The notes below the pieces were generated by a model. That model had not been told where the DNA came from and ran no database searches. It saw only the letters and a list, made by a program, of their open reading frames with translations. DNA of 64,000 nt from Aegilops tauschii subsp. strangulata. Lineage: Eukaryota > Streptophyta > Magnoliopsida > Poales > Poaceae. The position numbers were made by a program, and so were the translations under genes. The DNA lies in the NCBI RefSeq assembly GCF_002575655.3, contig NC_053041.3, positions 372,479,054-372,543,053 on the forward strand, given 5' to 3'. Shown here piece by piece: positions 1 to 10,303 of the stretch; the stretch's first letter is position 1, and the number at the start of each line of letters is the position of its first letter.

Positions 1-745
1 TCCCGGAGGGGGGTTGGATGAACAGGACCCCGACCGTGTGTATAGGCGGTTGCCGCTGGATGAACACAACCCCATGGTATATAGTATGCAGTTGCCGCTG
101 GATGAACATGAGCCCAAGGAGGCCACCACACACCCCAGCCGATTGGGCGTGGATGAACGGGACCCGGTGGAGGCTGGTTGAACTGAAGCCGGTGGAGGCT
201 GGATGAACAGTAGCCCTTGGATGAACAATGTCTGGTGGAGGCTGGAGACGGTGGGTGAACAGTAGCAGGTGGAGGCTGGAGGAAGGCGATGGTGGATGAA
301 TAGTAGACCGTGGAGTCCCATTTTGCGGTACACCACACCCACCCCCGTTGCGACCATAGGAGGTCGAAGAGAAGTCCGTTTCCTCCCTTTTGCGGTAAGC
401 CACACCCCTCCCGATTAACAGGACCCCGTTTCGACCATAGGAACTCCAACACAAGTCCGTTTCCTCCGTTTTGCGGTACGCTGGGCCCTTCCCGATGAAC
501 AGGACCCCGTTTCGACCGTACACGGTCAAACAGAAGGCCCGTTTCCTCCGTTTTGCGGCATGCCAGACCTCGTTCGGCTGTTCCATCCAAGCCGGTTGGC
601 TCCCGATGAACAGGACGCGTTCTGACTCAGTGGTTCGCTCCCGAGGAACAGGACGCATTCCGACCGAGTCACTTGGTTCTCGGTGAATACGACGCTGTTT
701 CCTCCGTTCCGACCAGCCGGTTAGCTGTCGTTGGATAGGACGACG
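1..745. repeat. Degenerate tandem repeat tract (gatgaacaggacccc motif)
   Basis: The core gatgaacaggacccc or a close variant recurs at least ten times (near 17, 60, 102, 152, 202, 219, 415, 494, 606 and 640). From about 370 on it alternates with a second block, gtttcctccgttttgcgg (near 378, 458 and 541). Spacing is irregular and copies differ by several bases, so this is an old, drifting array. Short reading frames across it are by-products of the repeat. I cannot name the family. From 745 to 1040 I see no recognisable feature. Confidence 0.7.
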
Positions 746-1039
746 TCGCTGTCATCCGTTGCATCTCCATGTACATGAGCCCTGGCCGTATGTATGCGCG
801 ATTACGCGTTCAGGACCCCGCCCTTATGTACGTACGTTGCCGTATTTAATTTCTTGCAGTGTGGCTGTACGTATGTGTACACGATATATATATAGACGGG
901 ACTGCGTGACACGCTACGTCGGCGCCTCAACTACGACACGTGCATATCCTTACTTGGACACGGTTCATCGCTGCAGAGAGTCCGATCGACCAGTATGTAT
1001 GTACATGATCGCGACCAGACAGACAACCCAACGTACGGT

Positions 1040-1325
1040 TCGACCCGGTGGGTCCCAGCTGTCAGGGAGGATAAGGAGGCACTTCCTTCCATGCGAAGAT
1101 ATAGCTGTTGGGTTCCAGCTGTCAGGGGGAGACTCGTTTTTTGCTTGTAATACGGGCGCACTTCCTTGCGTATGAAGATGTAGCTGGTGGATCCCAGCTG
1201 TCAGGGGGAAACGTTTTTTTTCGAGGCCCTTCCGGTAGGTCCCGCTGTCAGGTGGACGAATCATTATTTTGCGCGTAATAAGGAGGCACTTCCTTGCTGC
1301 GGCCGTGGACCCAGCTGTCAGCCTC
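1040..1325. repeat. Imperfect direct repeats with cagctgtcagg core
   Basis: The core cagctgtcagg or a near variant occurs about five times (near 1057, 1118, 1196, 1240 and 1313). Most copies are accompanied by a block like ggaggcacttccttg. Units are 45-80 bp and poorly conserved. Such tracts are common in grass intergenic DNA; no function is supported. Confidence 0.6.
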
Positions 1326-1329
1326 TCCA

Positions 1330-1735
1330 CGTACGGTCCTCTTCCGATGGAAGGCATTCCTTGACCACGTTGACCACGCCGCGCCGAGAGCACCAAGGCG
1401 GTGGACGACAGCGAGGCCTAAGATGGGAACGATCTGGAGTCATGGAACAAGGGGCACATGAGTCCCTGGCGGAGGGGAGTACGAGGGACTGGTTCGGCTG
1501 CCGGGTGAGGCTGCCTTCGCCGGAGAATAACAGAAGGTGTGGGTGAGTACATGTATGACCTGGCCACCATTGGGAGTAGAGTGGGGCGGCGAGGCCTACG
1601 CGACAGCACAGCCGGCCACGGGAGGCATATGCAGGCGCTCCAGCCGGCGATGGTTCTGGTGGCTGGAGCAAGAGCAACTAGATGAGAGATTGAAGAAGCA
1701 GGATCGCCGTTGTATGTCAATCTAACGACTACATA
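1330..1735. other. GC-rich unassigned stretch
   Basis: A GC-rich block followed by an abrupt switch to AT-rich sequence at about 1735. Reading frames are open on both strands but none matches a protein family I recognise. It could be a captured gene fragment or a decayed 5' region. No function is claimed. Confidence 0.3.
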
Positions 1736-2340
1736 TGTTAGAATAATTTGTTGACTCTTTGTTTTAGACCAATAAATCGTTTTGTTCACTAAATGGACAA
1801 CACCCTTGTGCAGGCTTCGTCTAGAGGGCCAACAAAGTCAACTTCGAAAGCTGTGGCGGAATGCAGCCCATTTATTTAGGTTTTACAGCCCATTTCATTT
1901 TGTTTGCCAATACATCTATTTCCTGGGTTTTGACTCAAAAAATAATCTATTTCTTGGGCTGGTTAAAATAATAATAATAGCCGATTTACCATTTATGATA
2001 ATTGGTTTAAAAAATACTATTTATGATAATTTACAGCGCATTTGATTATTTATTCGAATACACCTATTTACTGAGTTGGGTCAAAAATAATATTGCGTAC
2101 ATGCAGCGCATTTATCATTTCTGATAATTTACAAGCCATTTGATTTTAGTAGAAATGGGCCCATTTTCTGGGATGGGTGGAAAAACAATGATGGTCTGGA
2201 CGGAGCATTTCTTATAAAAATAATATTGAGATAGGAATATTATTATAAAATTAAGTTTGGCTTGGTAATCTTATTATATAAAAAATGAACTGGGATGTGC
2301 ATTTTAGTTTATTAAAAGAAAGATAGGCTAGGTTGTGCTT
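1736..2340. other. AT-rich block with degenerate repeats
   Basis: AT-rich sequence holding loose repeats of a phrase like cagcgcatttgatt (near 1862, 1886, 2034, 2104 and 2148), roughly 25-85 bp apart, with gataattta runs between. No coding potential is seen. Confidence 0.45.
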
Positions 2341-2424
2341 ATTTTAGGATATTGTGTACAACTGTCGGCCCAGTTGCATTGCTGATGTTCAAAAAAAGGC
2401 CTGTGTAGCAACTTTACATTGCTA

Positions 2425-2520
2425 CTCAGCCCACATTCAACGACGCCGGAAAGGCCCAAACAAGGCTTCGTACAACTTTTTGAAGTCAATGAGCTCAGTT
2501 AATAACTTAAGAAAAAAGTT
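2425..2520. repeat. Diverged direct repeat, copy 1
   Basis: About 95 bp that resembles 3858-3955 in the same orientation. Shared phrases include gcccacattcaacgac, the word tgagctca and a run of cttgaaaaaag type. The two copies bracket the DUF4283-like relic and may be ends of one old element or a local duplication. Confidence 0.5.
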
Positions 2521-2583
2521 AGAGTACAGTGGAACCTAATTAAAAGCTGTCACGAGCGAAGAAATAATTCAACAGGTTCCACT

Positions 2584-2611
2584 TGTGTGTGTGTGAGAGA
2601 GAGAGAGAGAG
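2584..2611. repeat. (GT)n(GA)n microsatellite
   Basis: A compound dinucleotide run: a short GT stretch passing directly into about nine GA units. Confidence 0.95.
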
Positions 2612-3049
2612 ACCCATCGGTCGATGCTTGTAAATACATCTTTCAGCCATATGCATTGCTCATGCTCAGTAAAAACTTATATAGTTGACACAATCATATA
2701 GAACATCATAGCACACTGAACTTCCTTACAAAAATTTCACGCAGGCAGCACAATCAGGGTGGAAGCGGTTGATCGCTACGGGTAGGGCTATGTTGAAACC
2801 AACGAACTCGTACATAATGGTTCATCGTCTTTATCAATGACGAGGAAATATCTTAAATGTTGTGCAAAGAAAACAGACAGACAACACAATAAGTTCTGCT
2901 AGCACATTAAGTTGACGTACAACCCTTTCTAAAAAAAGTCCAGGTACAAAAATAGAACAGGTCACAATCGAATGTATGGGCACATCAATGCTTCACACCG
3001 ATAGCTCGGATTTAACTAGTATCTGACAAGATTCAGTTGTTACCTCAAA

Positions 3050-3540
3050 TTAGAGCACATCCAGGCAGCCAGGCCTGCCTCTTCTCCCAAAGAAGCATTG
3101 GCCTCCACCGCGCGATGGAGTAGGCCCTGTGCCATCCATCGTTCCGAGCAACACGGGGAAAGTCTGACGTTGACTCCTATAATGGACGTCGCCGACGGAC
3201 CCTGGCACCAGCGTCGGCGGCAGGACTTCAATTGATGGATTGACCACTTCTTCGACATGCACGAACACTCGATACAGGTACATCCCTAACGTGGTCCGCG
3301 GTGGCCTTGGTGGCGACGAATAGTACAACCCTGGTTCCTGCACCAGCATCTCAACACCAATCACCTTCGGTATGGTGGACAGCTTCTTCATCCATGCCAT
3401 AACCGTCAGAGCCCACCTGTCTGGAGGAACAAACATACTTACGAGCTCACCTCCAAGGTCGTTGCTAAGCTCATTCATGGACTCGTTGTTCCAAGCACAC
3501 CGAGGCATGCCGTGGAAGGTAAGCTTTGATAAAAACTCAA
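3050..3540 (-). pseudogene. DUF4283-like coding relic
   Basis: A minus-strand frame is open from about 3748 to 3050, and its middle part looks coding. It reads from a FHGMPRCAW stretch through MAWMKKLSTIPKVIGVEML to a YRVFVHVEEVVN stretch. The layout is a G-[IM]-P-x-W turn, then a variable loop, then an 'IPK' strand, then a 'V-H-x-x-x-V' ending. It recalls the C-terminal half of the DUF4283-type domain in grass transposon-derived and zinc-knuckle proteins. No zinc knuckle and no convincing start remain. The sequence upstream (3541-3748) and the Gly/Arg-rich tail look non-coding. I infer a fragment of a transposon-related or captured gene. Family assignment is from memory of the domain pattern only. 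Confidence 0.45.
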
Positions 3541-3857
3541 GCCCAGAGGGCACCGAGCCCAGAGGACATGATAGTGCGCTTGAGTACAAGGAGTACAGGA
3601 GGGGGATTTGGGTGAACTGGAGTAGGAATCGAGATTCCAGGGTGGGGGAGGGGCGGGAGATTGGGGATGAAAAGGTAGCATGAATTTCGAACACGCGCCA
3701 ATATGCTCTTGGCGCGCAAGCACACGAAAACACCGGTGGCGCCCACATGTCACCCTAAGAGTCCTTGTTCTTTCTTTTTTTGAGAGCCCGGCCTTTTTTA
3801 GGATCTTTAGAGAGCCCGGCCTGAGAGTCATAATTGACCTGTTTGGCATTGCGTTAA

Positions 3858-3955
3858 TACTTGGCCCATATTCAACGACACCTCACTGGCCAAAACAAGT
3901 GTACATCATCAAAAATGCACTGAGCTCAAATTATAACTTGAAAAAAGGAGATATA
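3858..3955. repeat. Diverged direct repeat, copy 2
   Basis: Partner of 2425-2520 in the same orientation, about 1.43 kb away. The stretch 3956-4560 that follows holds nothing I can support. Confidence 0.5.
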
Positions 3956-4567
3956 CTCTGAACAATGGAGAATGGTGATGCCCTCATTTAGCCCACCAGC
4001 GGTTTGAGACAATAAACAGTTCGAAACAATGATATATACAACATTCAAACATTGACTAGTGACTACTACTGACATAAACAGCATGACATGATAGTTCATA
4101 AGAAGTCTTGCTACACCACCAAAACGCACCCATCTGCAGCGCTCAGACTCTCGTGATCCAGACGAGAATGACATTCTAAATAGAGGCAACTATTACATAG
4201 TAAGAGTGACATAGACGAGGATGACCAAATGACAAGGAATATGCATAACGAAAGAGAGAACTAACCATCCAGAACAAGCAGCAAAGACAACAACTCATTC
4301 GAAGAGGGATGATCCAACACCATCATAATTAGCAGCCCCGCTTCAGCGACCAGTGGTCCGGAGACACCAGTACTCCGCCCTTTCAACGCAACAGCCCAAT
4401 TACCTATCAACCTGAAGGCTTGAACAACATTACTGCCTGTCGGACTTGAGACATCCAAGGATCAAAGTTAATCCAGATGCCTTTGTCATTCTCACCTTCT
4501 TTTCGCCGCAGGTTGTATCGTTGACAATGAGAAGAGCTTGTTGCGAAGCCGTCTCCCACAGAAAATG

Positions 4568-4599
4568 AGAAGAAGAAGAAGAAGAAGAAGAAGAAGAAG
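4568..4599. repeat. (GAA)n microsatellite
   Basis: About ten GAA/AAG units in a row. On the minus strand they give a run of phenylalanine codons, which explains the spurious frame there. The stretch 4600-4865 shows no feature. Confidence 0.95.
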
Positions 4600-4865
4600 C
4601 TACACCAGCAGCAGGGCATTATGGATGGATGAACTATTTCCTCTGTTGTAAATAATATATTTCCTCTCTGTGTATATTGATATAGATGAACTATTTCGAT
4701 GGTGTGCATGTATTTGGAACAAGTAGCAGCGTAGGTTCGCTTGACTATAAGGAACTATTTATCTGCCTAGCTTTCTCTACTACTCCTTCCAGTGATCGGT
4801 ATGCAATTCATGTGTCAGTAGACATGACAGCTTGTCCATGGAAGTTGAGCTACGGCAACCATCAC

Positions 4866-5262
4866 GTTTCATACACTGCCACTCGCGATTCCCACGACGC
4901 GCTCCAACCCACGGCACCACGTCTCCCAACGTGCGCATCACCCCTCTTGGCTGCACCGCCCCTCTGCCTTTGTGTGCATGACATGTGGGCCAGCTGAAAT
5001 GGGGCAAGCGTCAAGTTTCTACCACAGGCACACGAGATTCCCACGATGCCGCTCGAAACCATGACACCACACGTCCCTCAACCTGCGGCTCACCCCTCTC
5101 GGCCTCACCGCCCCTCTGCCTTCAGGAGCATGACATGTGGACTAGCCACCTATCGGGTCCACTGAAGCTCAGTCCCGTGGGCCTCGAGAGGGAAATGTGA
5201 CTCCTGTGCCAGGTCTTGTGGTGCTACCGTTGCACGAACTCGTGCCAAACTCGAGATTTGTT
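4866..5262. repeat. Tandemly duplicated block, copy set 1
   Basis: Two successive units of about 135-150 bp (roughly 4866-4990 and 5018-5135) share the order 'gattcccacga', 'cacccctct', 'gcccctctgcctt', 'gacatgtgg'. The block continues with a phrase near 5160-5262 (tcccgtgggc, gagagggaaatgt, cgtgccaaact). That phrase recurs at 6545-6645. This is a local duplication with a partner copy 1.4 kb downstream. Confidence 0.6.
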
Positions 5263-5267
5263 ACTTA

Positions 5268-5423
5268 CTAGTAAGATCCCCGTGCGTTGCACGGAACATC
5301 AAGATGCATTTGTATAAGTAGTTTATCTTGTGGGAGAAAAGGATGAACGAGGGAAGGCCTTATTTGCAAATGTGGAGAGGGGTGTGGGTATCTTTTTGCA
5401 AAATTGCCATAGTTTCCTTCCAT
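5268..5423 (-). mobile_element. Helitron 3' terminal part
   Basis: On the minus strand the sequence ends in a short hairpin (CCGTGC, AAC, GCACGG) followed by gggatctta and the terminal CTAG at 5271-5268, with host A at 5267. This is the standard Helitron 3' layout: a hairpin a few bases before CTRR. About 140 bp next to it matches the complete copy at 7576-7816 and the forward copy at 24313-24723. Homology stops at about 5424, and I could not find a 5' TC end. The element is either truncated or has captured the GC-rich segment to its right. Confidence 0.7.
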
Positions 5424-6260
5424 GGACATGTACGCCTCATAACATGCCGACGTCTAGCTCTGGCACCCTCGCCATAGCCAGGCCACCACCGGCCGGTTCA
5501 ACTCGAACGAGTGAGTCGCGAACGCCGCCGCGACAACGACCAGCTGGGCATCTCGAACCACACCGATGCCACTTCCCCGTAGCTGACCTATGCTGGCACG
5601 TGGCCGCACGCTGTTGAGCCGCGCGTCAACGTACAATGGAAGGAACGCCTCCAGGCTCACTGGCTCAACTACGTCGAGACGTTCGCAAACTGGTATTCGT
5701 TGAGCAGGTTGCTCCCACCCACGAGCACACGCCTATATATATCCAGCATTCCAGCCTCATCGCTGAGTGGTACATCCTCAGGACGGTGCAAACGGTCGTA
5801 ATCTCGAACCCAGGTCGAGCTATGTGCCCTGGGTAGGTCACTGGCTCCTGCCCGAGCTCCCACCCGTCCGTCGCTGCCGTTGCACCACTGACGATCGGGA
5901 GCAGCACCCTGCCGCTCATCCGGAGCGTGAGCTAGTAAATGTCGTGTGGCACGTCACAATAGTCAAGCACCTCGACATGCATCGGCCGGGCAGAGACTTT
6001 TCTTGGCCACAAGCTCCATGGTCTCGTCCAAGATCGGTGTGGTACTGCAGTCGAACATGTGGGTAAAATACTACGGGAGCAGCTGCATGTGCATGGCCCA
6101 GACGCCGATGTTGGTGTGGAGGAGGTGGTACTCGATGGCGCCGCAGCGTGCTACATTGCTTAGGCAGGCACCTGTTGCGACGCTCTGGCATTAGCACCGA
6201 CATTGTGAATGCAGCTGATGATCCGGAGGAGGACGAGCAGGAAAGGAAAGGGTCTTGCAT
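5424..6260. other. GC-rich gene-like segment, unidentified
   Basis: This segment is GC-rich compared with its AT-richer flanks and has several overlapping frames on both strands. It contains in-frame-looking stretches on the minus strand (5665-5919, 5916-6260) broken by stops and frame changes. None matches a family I can name. It lies between a Helitron 3' end and the second copy of the flanking duplicated block. A captured and decayed gene fragment is the simplest reading, but there is no direct proof. The stretch 6260-6430 shows nothing. Confidence 0.3.
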
Positions 6261-6429
6261 GCGTGTACAGATTCATGCAGGAAATTATTTCCTGGAAATA
6301 CGGCCTTTGTTTACCTTTCTTTGAGGCTATAGATGACCCACACAACGAAATCTATTATAACCGTTGGATGAAAATTAGTGGTTCGGGAGTACAAATCGGA
6401 GCATGGGAGGGGAGCAGGCAAGCCTCGTC

Positions 6430-6660
6430 CGCCGACCTGTGCCTCACCCCTCTCGGTCCCACCGCCGCTCTGCTTTCATGAGAATGACATGTGGGCCAGC
6501 CGCACTTAAGGTCCACATGTCATTGACTCATAGGTTGGTGCACTAAGCCACTGAAGCTCGGTCCCGTGGGCGCCGAGAGGGAAATGTAACTCCTGCGCCA
6601 GGCCTTGTGGTGCTCCCACAGTACGAACTCGTGCCAAACTAGGAATTTGTTTCTTACTAC
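6430..6660. repeat. Duplicated block, copy set 2
   Basis: This carries the same ordered phrases as 5090-5262: cacccctctcgg, gacatgtgg, tcccgtgggc, gagagggaaatgt, cgtgccaaact. It differs by a 30-40 bp insertion. It too runs into a sequence (6661-6695) with a decayed Helitron-type hairpin, cccgtgcgttgcaatgg. The stretch 6700-7240 contains no further feature I can support. Confidence 0.6.
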
Positions 6661-7240
6661 TACCAATGTGTTGGCCCGTGCGTTGCAATGGATCCAAACT
6701 ATCTATTTAGTGGAGTGCACTCTAAACACATTATCTCTTTATTTTTCTCTAGCCTTTCCTAGGCATGCAACCAAGCCACATAAGCTTCGTGGGTCCCCCC
6801 ACATCATATTATTCATACTACATTAATTGAAAAAAAGATAAATCACCCAAAACAAGATCTTCCCGTTTTTTGTTACTATGATATTGTGCCGTGCACGTAC
6901 CTAGTTGTATAGTGGTAGTACTATTTGTAGTACAAACTTCGTACTAGTAGGAGTAGTAGTATGGAGTGCTCCTACTCTATCAATGAGCCCCATCTGACAC
7001 CAAATTTCTTGGCTTCCGTGCTACAGCTAGATCTTCCCCTCCTTGTTTCTGTTTTCCAACACGGCGGGTGGGGTGCGGTTTGCCGATAGTCGGTTTACTC
7101 AACTGCGGTCCCACATGAAAGTGAAAATGCTAGGCAACACGCCTTCCCTAGCTATGTGGCGTGCCGAACGGGCCATGGAGTACTCCCGATTCCTGGGCAT
7201 GTGGGGGTGCGACGTGAACGCGGCAGGCCTTTTTCTTTTA

Positions 7241-7575
7241 GTAGCAATGTGCCCGTGTGTTGCAACGGATCCAAAGTAGAATAGTACTTGTTCACAAACT
7301 TGAAAGAAAACACACTTGTTTTGATATACAAATATACCACTAAAAATATATTACTTTTCACTCAAAATATATTTCTCAGGCTGTTTTGATGAGGTGATGG
7401 AGGGATGTGGTTGCTTTCAAGATAAGAAGGGTTTTTTTGCAAATTGGAGCAGAGAAGTGGGCTATTGTTGCAAAAATGCCACAACTTAGCTCACAGCCGT
7501 TAGATGCAGATCTAATGGTCAGAAATGACGGATGGCAGACACACCACCATCACCAACTGAGTCTTTTATAGGAGA
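7241..7575 (-). mobile_element. Non-autonomous Helitron, 335 bp
   Basis: The minus-strand 5' end at 7575 reads TCTCCTATAAAAGACTCAG. The 3' end at 7241 is a hairpin region (ccgttgcaacacacgg), then gcacattg, then CTAC, a one-base variant of the usual CTAG. Host A is at 7240. The matching host T is now at 7817 because a second Helitron sits exactly at this element's 5' end. There is no coding capacity. Rolling-circle Helitrons insert between A and T and make no target duplication, which fits. Confidence 0.7.
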
Positions 7576-7816
7576 CTAGCAAGATGCCCATGCGTTGCAC
7601 GGAACATCAAGATGCATTTGTATGAGTAGTTTATCTTGTGGGAGAAAAGGATGAACGAGGGAAGGCCTTATTTGCAAATTTGGAGAGGGGTGTGGGTATC
7701 TTTTTGCAAAATTGCCATAGTTTCCTTCCTATCTGTCACATATAAATCGGACGGCCTATATTGCAGGATGGCACGCACGCCATCATCACCAACTCTATTT
7801 TTTATAAGAGTAGAGA
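7576..7816 (-). mobile_element. Non-autonomous Helitron, 241 bp, complete
   Basis: The 5' end on the minus strand is TCTCTACTCTTATAAAAAA from 7816. The 3' end is hairpin CCGTGC-AAC-GCATGG, then gcatcttg, then CTAG at 7579-7576. Flanking bases are A (7575) and T (7817), the canonical Helitron target. The element is nearly identical along its length to the forward copy at 24313-24723 once that copy's MITE is removed. It has no coding capacity, so any movement depended on a helicase-replicase supplied elsewhere. Confidence 0.85.
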
Positions 7817-7989
7817 TAGAGAAACATGTATAAATTTTAACATTTGGTTCTGCTCCTTGGCATGATCGATAGATAGAAATAACGATTGGAAACGCTAGGC
7901 CGGGCCTTTTTCCGCCAGATAAGCAGGGTAGTAGCTAGGTTAGCGCATCATCGGTTTGGTCACATGCGGTTTGACATGTTCTAGTGTTT

Positions 7990-8030
7990 CTAGCAAGATG
8001 CCTATGCATTGCACGAAGTTGATGGAAAAG
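7990..8030 (-). mobile_element. Helitron 3' end relic
   Basis: The sequence ctagcaagatgcctatgcat matches the terminal bases of the 7576 copy (CTAG, spacer, hairpin) with a few changes. Homology fades within about 40 bp. No 5' end was found. The rest of 7817-8249 shows no supported feature. Confidence 0.5.
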
Positions 8031-8249
8031 GTAAGCACAACTTATAAATTGACGGATGGAGTACTAGTTACAATGACGCATATAATTGCCTCCAAATGTG
8101 AGCAAAGGGATCGCACATGTCTGGATGGACTGGAATGAGAATGCAATAGCGCAATAAGAATTAAGGCCACGATGATGCGATCGTAGTGGTGGTTACAGCA
8201 GGCAAGAAGAAAGATGCATCCATCAACGTACGACCTCCTCCTCCTCGAC

Positions 8250-8372
8250 TCAGTGCACCGGGCCATCGATCGGCGACTTAGGAGCGGCGGCTTTTGTGAC
8301 GAGGTCAAGGTACTTCTAAACAAAGGCGTCCAATGCATCTAGCCGGTTGATGAAGGCCAACGTCGCAGCGTC
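8250..8372 (-). pseudogene. 3' part of split gene (unknown family)
   Basis: This is the minus-strand continuation of 22094-22545 after the 13.7-kb element A is removed. Counting the 5-bp duplication once, codon phase is kept across the junction and the frame reads on as ATLAFINRLDALDAFV. A TAG stop follows at 8318-8316. The frame then stays open as KYLDLVTKAAAPKSPIDG to a TGA at 8252-8250. The whole product would be about 190 residues. See the 5' part for discussion. Confidence 0.65.
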
Positions 8373-8842
8373 TGAGGGAGTCCTTGATTAAGGGGTCCTC
8401 GGGCGTCCAGCCTATGTGACGTAGGCCGGACTGATGGGCCATGAAGATACAAGATAGAAGACTCTCCCCCGTGTCCGGATAGGACTCTCCTTTGCGTGGA
8501 TGGCAAGCTTGGCGTTCGGATATGAAGATTCCTTTCTCTGTAACCGACTTTGTACAACCCTAGTCCCCCCCGGTGTCTATATAAACCGGAGGGTTTAGTC
8601 CGTAGAGGCAATCATAATCATACAGGCAAGACATCTAGGGTTTAGCCATTACGATCTCGTAGTAGATCAACTCTTGTAATCCTCATATTCATCAAGATCA
8701 ATCAAGCAGGAAGTAGGGTATTACCTCCATCAATAGGGCCCGAACCTGGGTAAATATCGTGTCCCCTGTCTCCTGTTACCATCGACCTTAGACGCACAGT
8801 TTGGGACCCCCTACCCGAGATCCGCCGGTTTTGACACCAACA
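8373..8842 (+). repeat. 5' LTR of element A
   Basis: Starts TGAGGGAGTCC and ends ACCAACA. A TATA box, TATATAAA at 8578-8585, gives a start of transcription near 8610. A putative primer-binding site starts directly after the LTR at 8843 (ttggtgctttcattgagag); I cannot match it to a tRNA with confidence. Confidence 0.92.
8578..8585 (+). promoter_or_regulatory. TATA box in 5' LTR of element A
   Basis: TATATAAA followed by the GC-rich phrase accggagggttt. The same box occurs in the 3' LTR at 21829-21836. Confidence 0.7.
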
Positions 8843-8867
8843 TTGGTGCTTTCATTGAGAGTTCCGA

Positions 8868-10303
8868 TGTGTCATCACCAGGAGGTTCGATGGCTCCATC
8901 CATCATCTACAACAATGCGTCCCTGGAGGAGGCCTTTCTCCCCGCTAGATTTTCGTATTCGGCGGCTTCGCACTGCGGGCCAACTCGCTTGGCCATCTAG
9001 AGCAGATTGACAGCTACGCCCCAGGTCACCAGATTAGTTTTGGAAATCTGGACTATGTCGCTGATATTCGAGGAGACTTGATCTTCCAAAAGGTTCACGA
9101 CCACAACCTCCGCTCTGGCCTTAGATCCAAAGCGCATCGCCAGGTCCGAAGATGGGATTACTGAGCCCGCCGGACTGTCTGCGGCCATTAAGCTCGGCAC
9201 GGGAGAGCCAGAGGGAGTAGTGTAGCTGGCACCCATCATGAAGCCGGACCCCTCCTCGGACACCGGCTCCGGACCCTCAGAGTCAGCATCGTGTGAGTTA
9301 GGCCAAGGAGTTCCCTCCCTGCCGTACTCCACGAACTTTTTTCTCAGTGGCCAAACCTCGCCTTTAAGCGAGGCTCTGAACCTGATGCGATCCCTCGTCA
9401 TTACAGAGGAGCAATGTCTGAACTACGCCCAGCCCGAACTAGGGGCTGAGAGCGGGGAATTTTACGTCCCACCCACCACCCACTTTATAGCCACTGTCGA
9501 GGACTTAACTGACATGCTCGACTATGGCTCCGAAGACATCGACGGTATGGACGACGATGCCGGAGAGGAGCAAGCCAAAAATCTGCCGTTCACTGGACGG
9601 CGGACGGCCACCTCTTCGTATGACGTATACATGGTGGATACACCCAAAGCGGGTAACAACGATGACAAAGAAGATACAGTCGAGGATAAACCTCCTGACA
9701 TACAGCCAAAGCGCCGACGTTAGCGGGGCCGCTCTAAATCACGTCGTGGAAAAGATAGCGATACTGGCACAGGAGAAAACAATACTGCGGATGATGCCGA
9801 AGACAAAGAAGACCCCGTCAAGCCAACTTTTGAACAGGACGAACGGGAAGATGGGCAAGTCAGCCCTGATGAACAGGCCGTAAACGAAGACTCGGATGAC
9901 AGTAATTATCTTCCGCTCTCCGAGGACGAGGTGAGCCTCGGCAACGAGGATTTTATCATGCCTGAGGAACCTCTCGAGCAGGAGCGCTTTAAGCGCCGGC
10001 TAATCGCCACTGCAAGGAGCCTAAAAAAGAAGCAGCAGCAGCTTCAAGCCGATCAAGATCTGCTCAACGACAGATGGACTAACGTCCTGGCAGCCGAGGA
10101 ATACGGCCTCGCACACCCAACCAAAGGTTACCCGAAGCGTAAACTTCTACCTCAATTCGACGACGAGGCACTGGACCCCATACCGTCAGCGCGTAATGCA
10201 GCTGACCAACCACCACATGGCCGGGATAAAGCGGCAACTCAAGCCGAACACCAGCCCATACTGCCTCGCCGTAAAGGTAGAGACACAACAACTCGGGGTT
10301 ATA
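8868..10303 (+). pseudogene. Element A gag, N-terminal part (broken)
   Basis: The region from about 8868 to 9237 is frameshifted. It shows recognisable pieces such as ASLEEAF and RIRRLRTAGQLAW in different frames. From 9238 one frame is open to 10303, apart from a TAG at 9721-9723. This part is acidic and low-complexity (GSEDIDGMDDDAGEE, SDDSNYLPLSEDEV), then Lys/Gln-rich (RSLKKKQQQLQADQDLLNDR), which suggests a short coiled coil. It ends at the insertion site of element N and resumes in the same frame at 14910. This is the variable N-terminal region of a Tat-type gag; it has no catalytic role. Confidence 0.7.

Noticed and set aside
4407..4709. 100-codon minus-strand frame with a run of phenylalanine
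   Set aside because: Produced by the (GAA)n microsatellite at 4568-4599.
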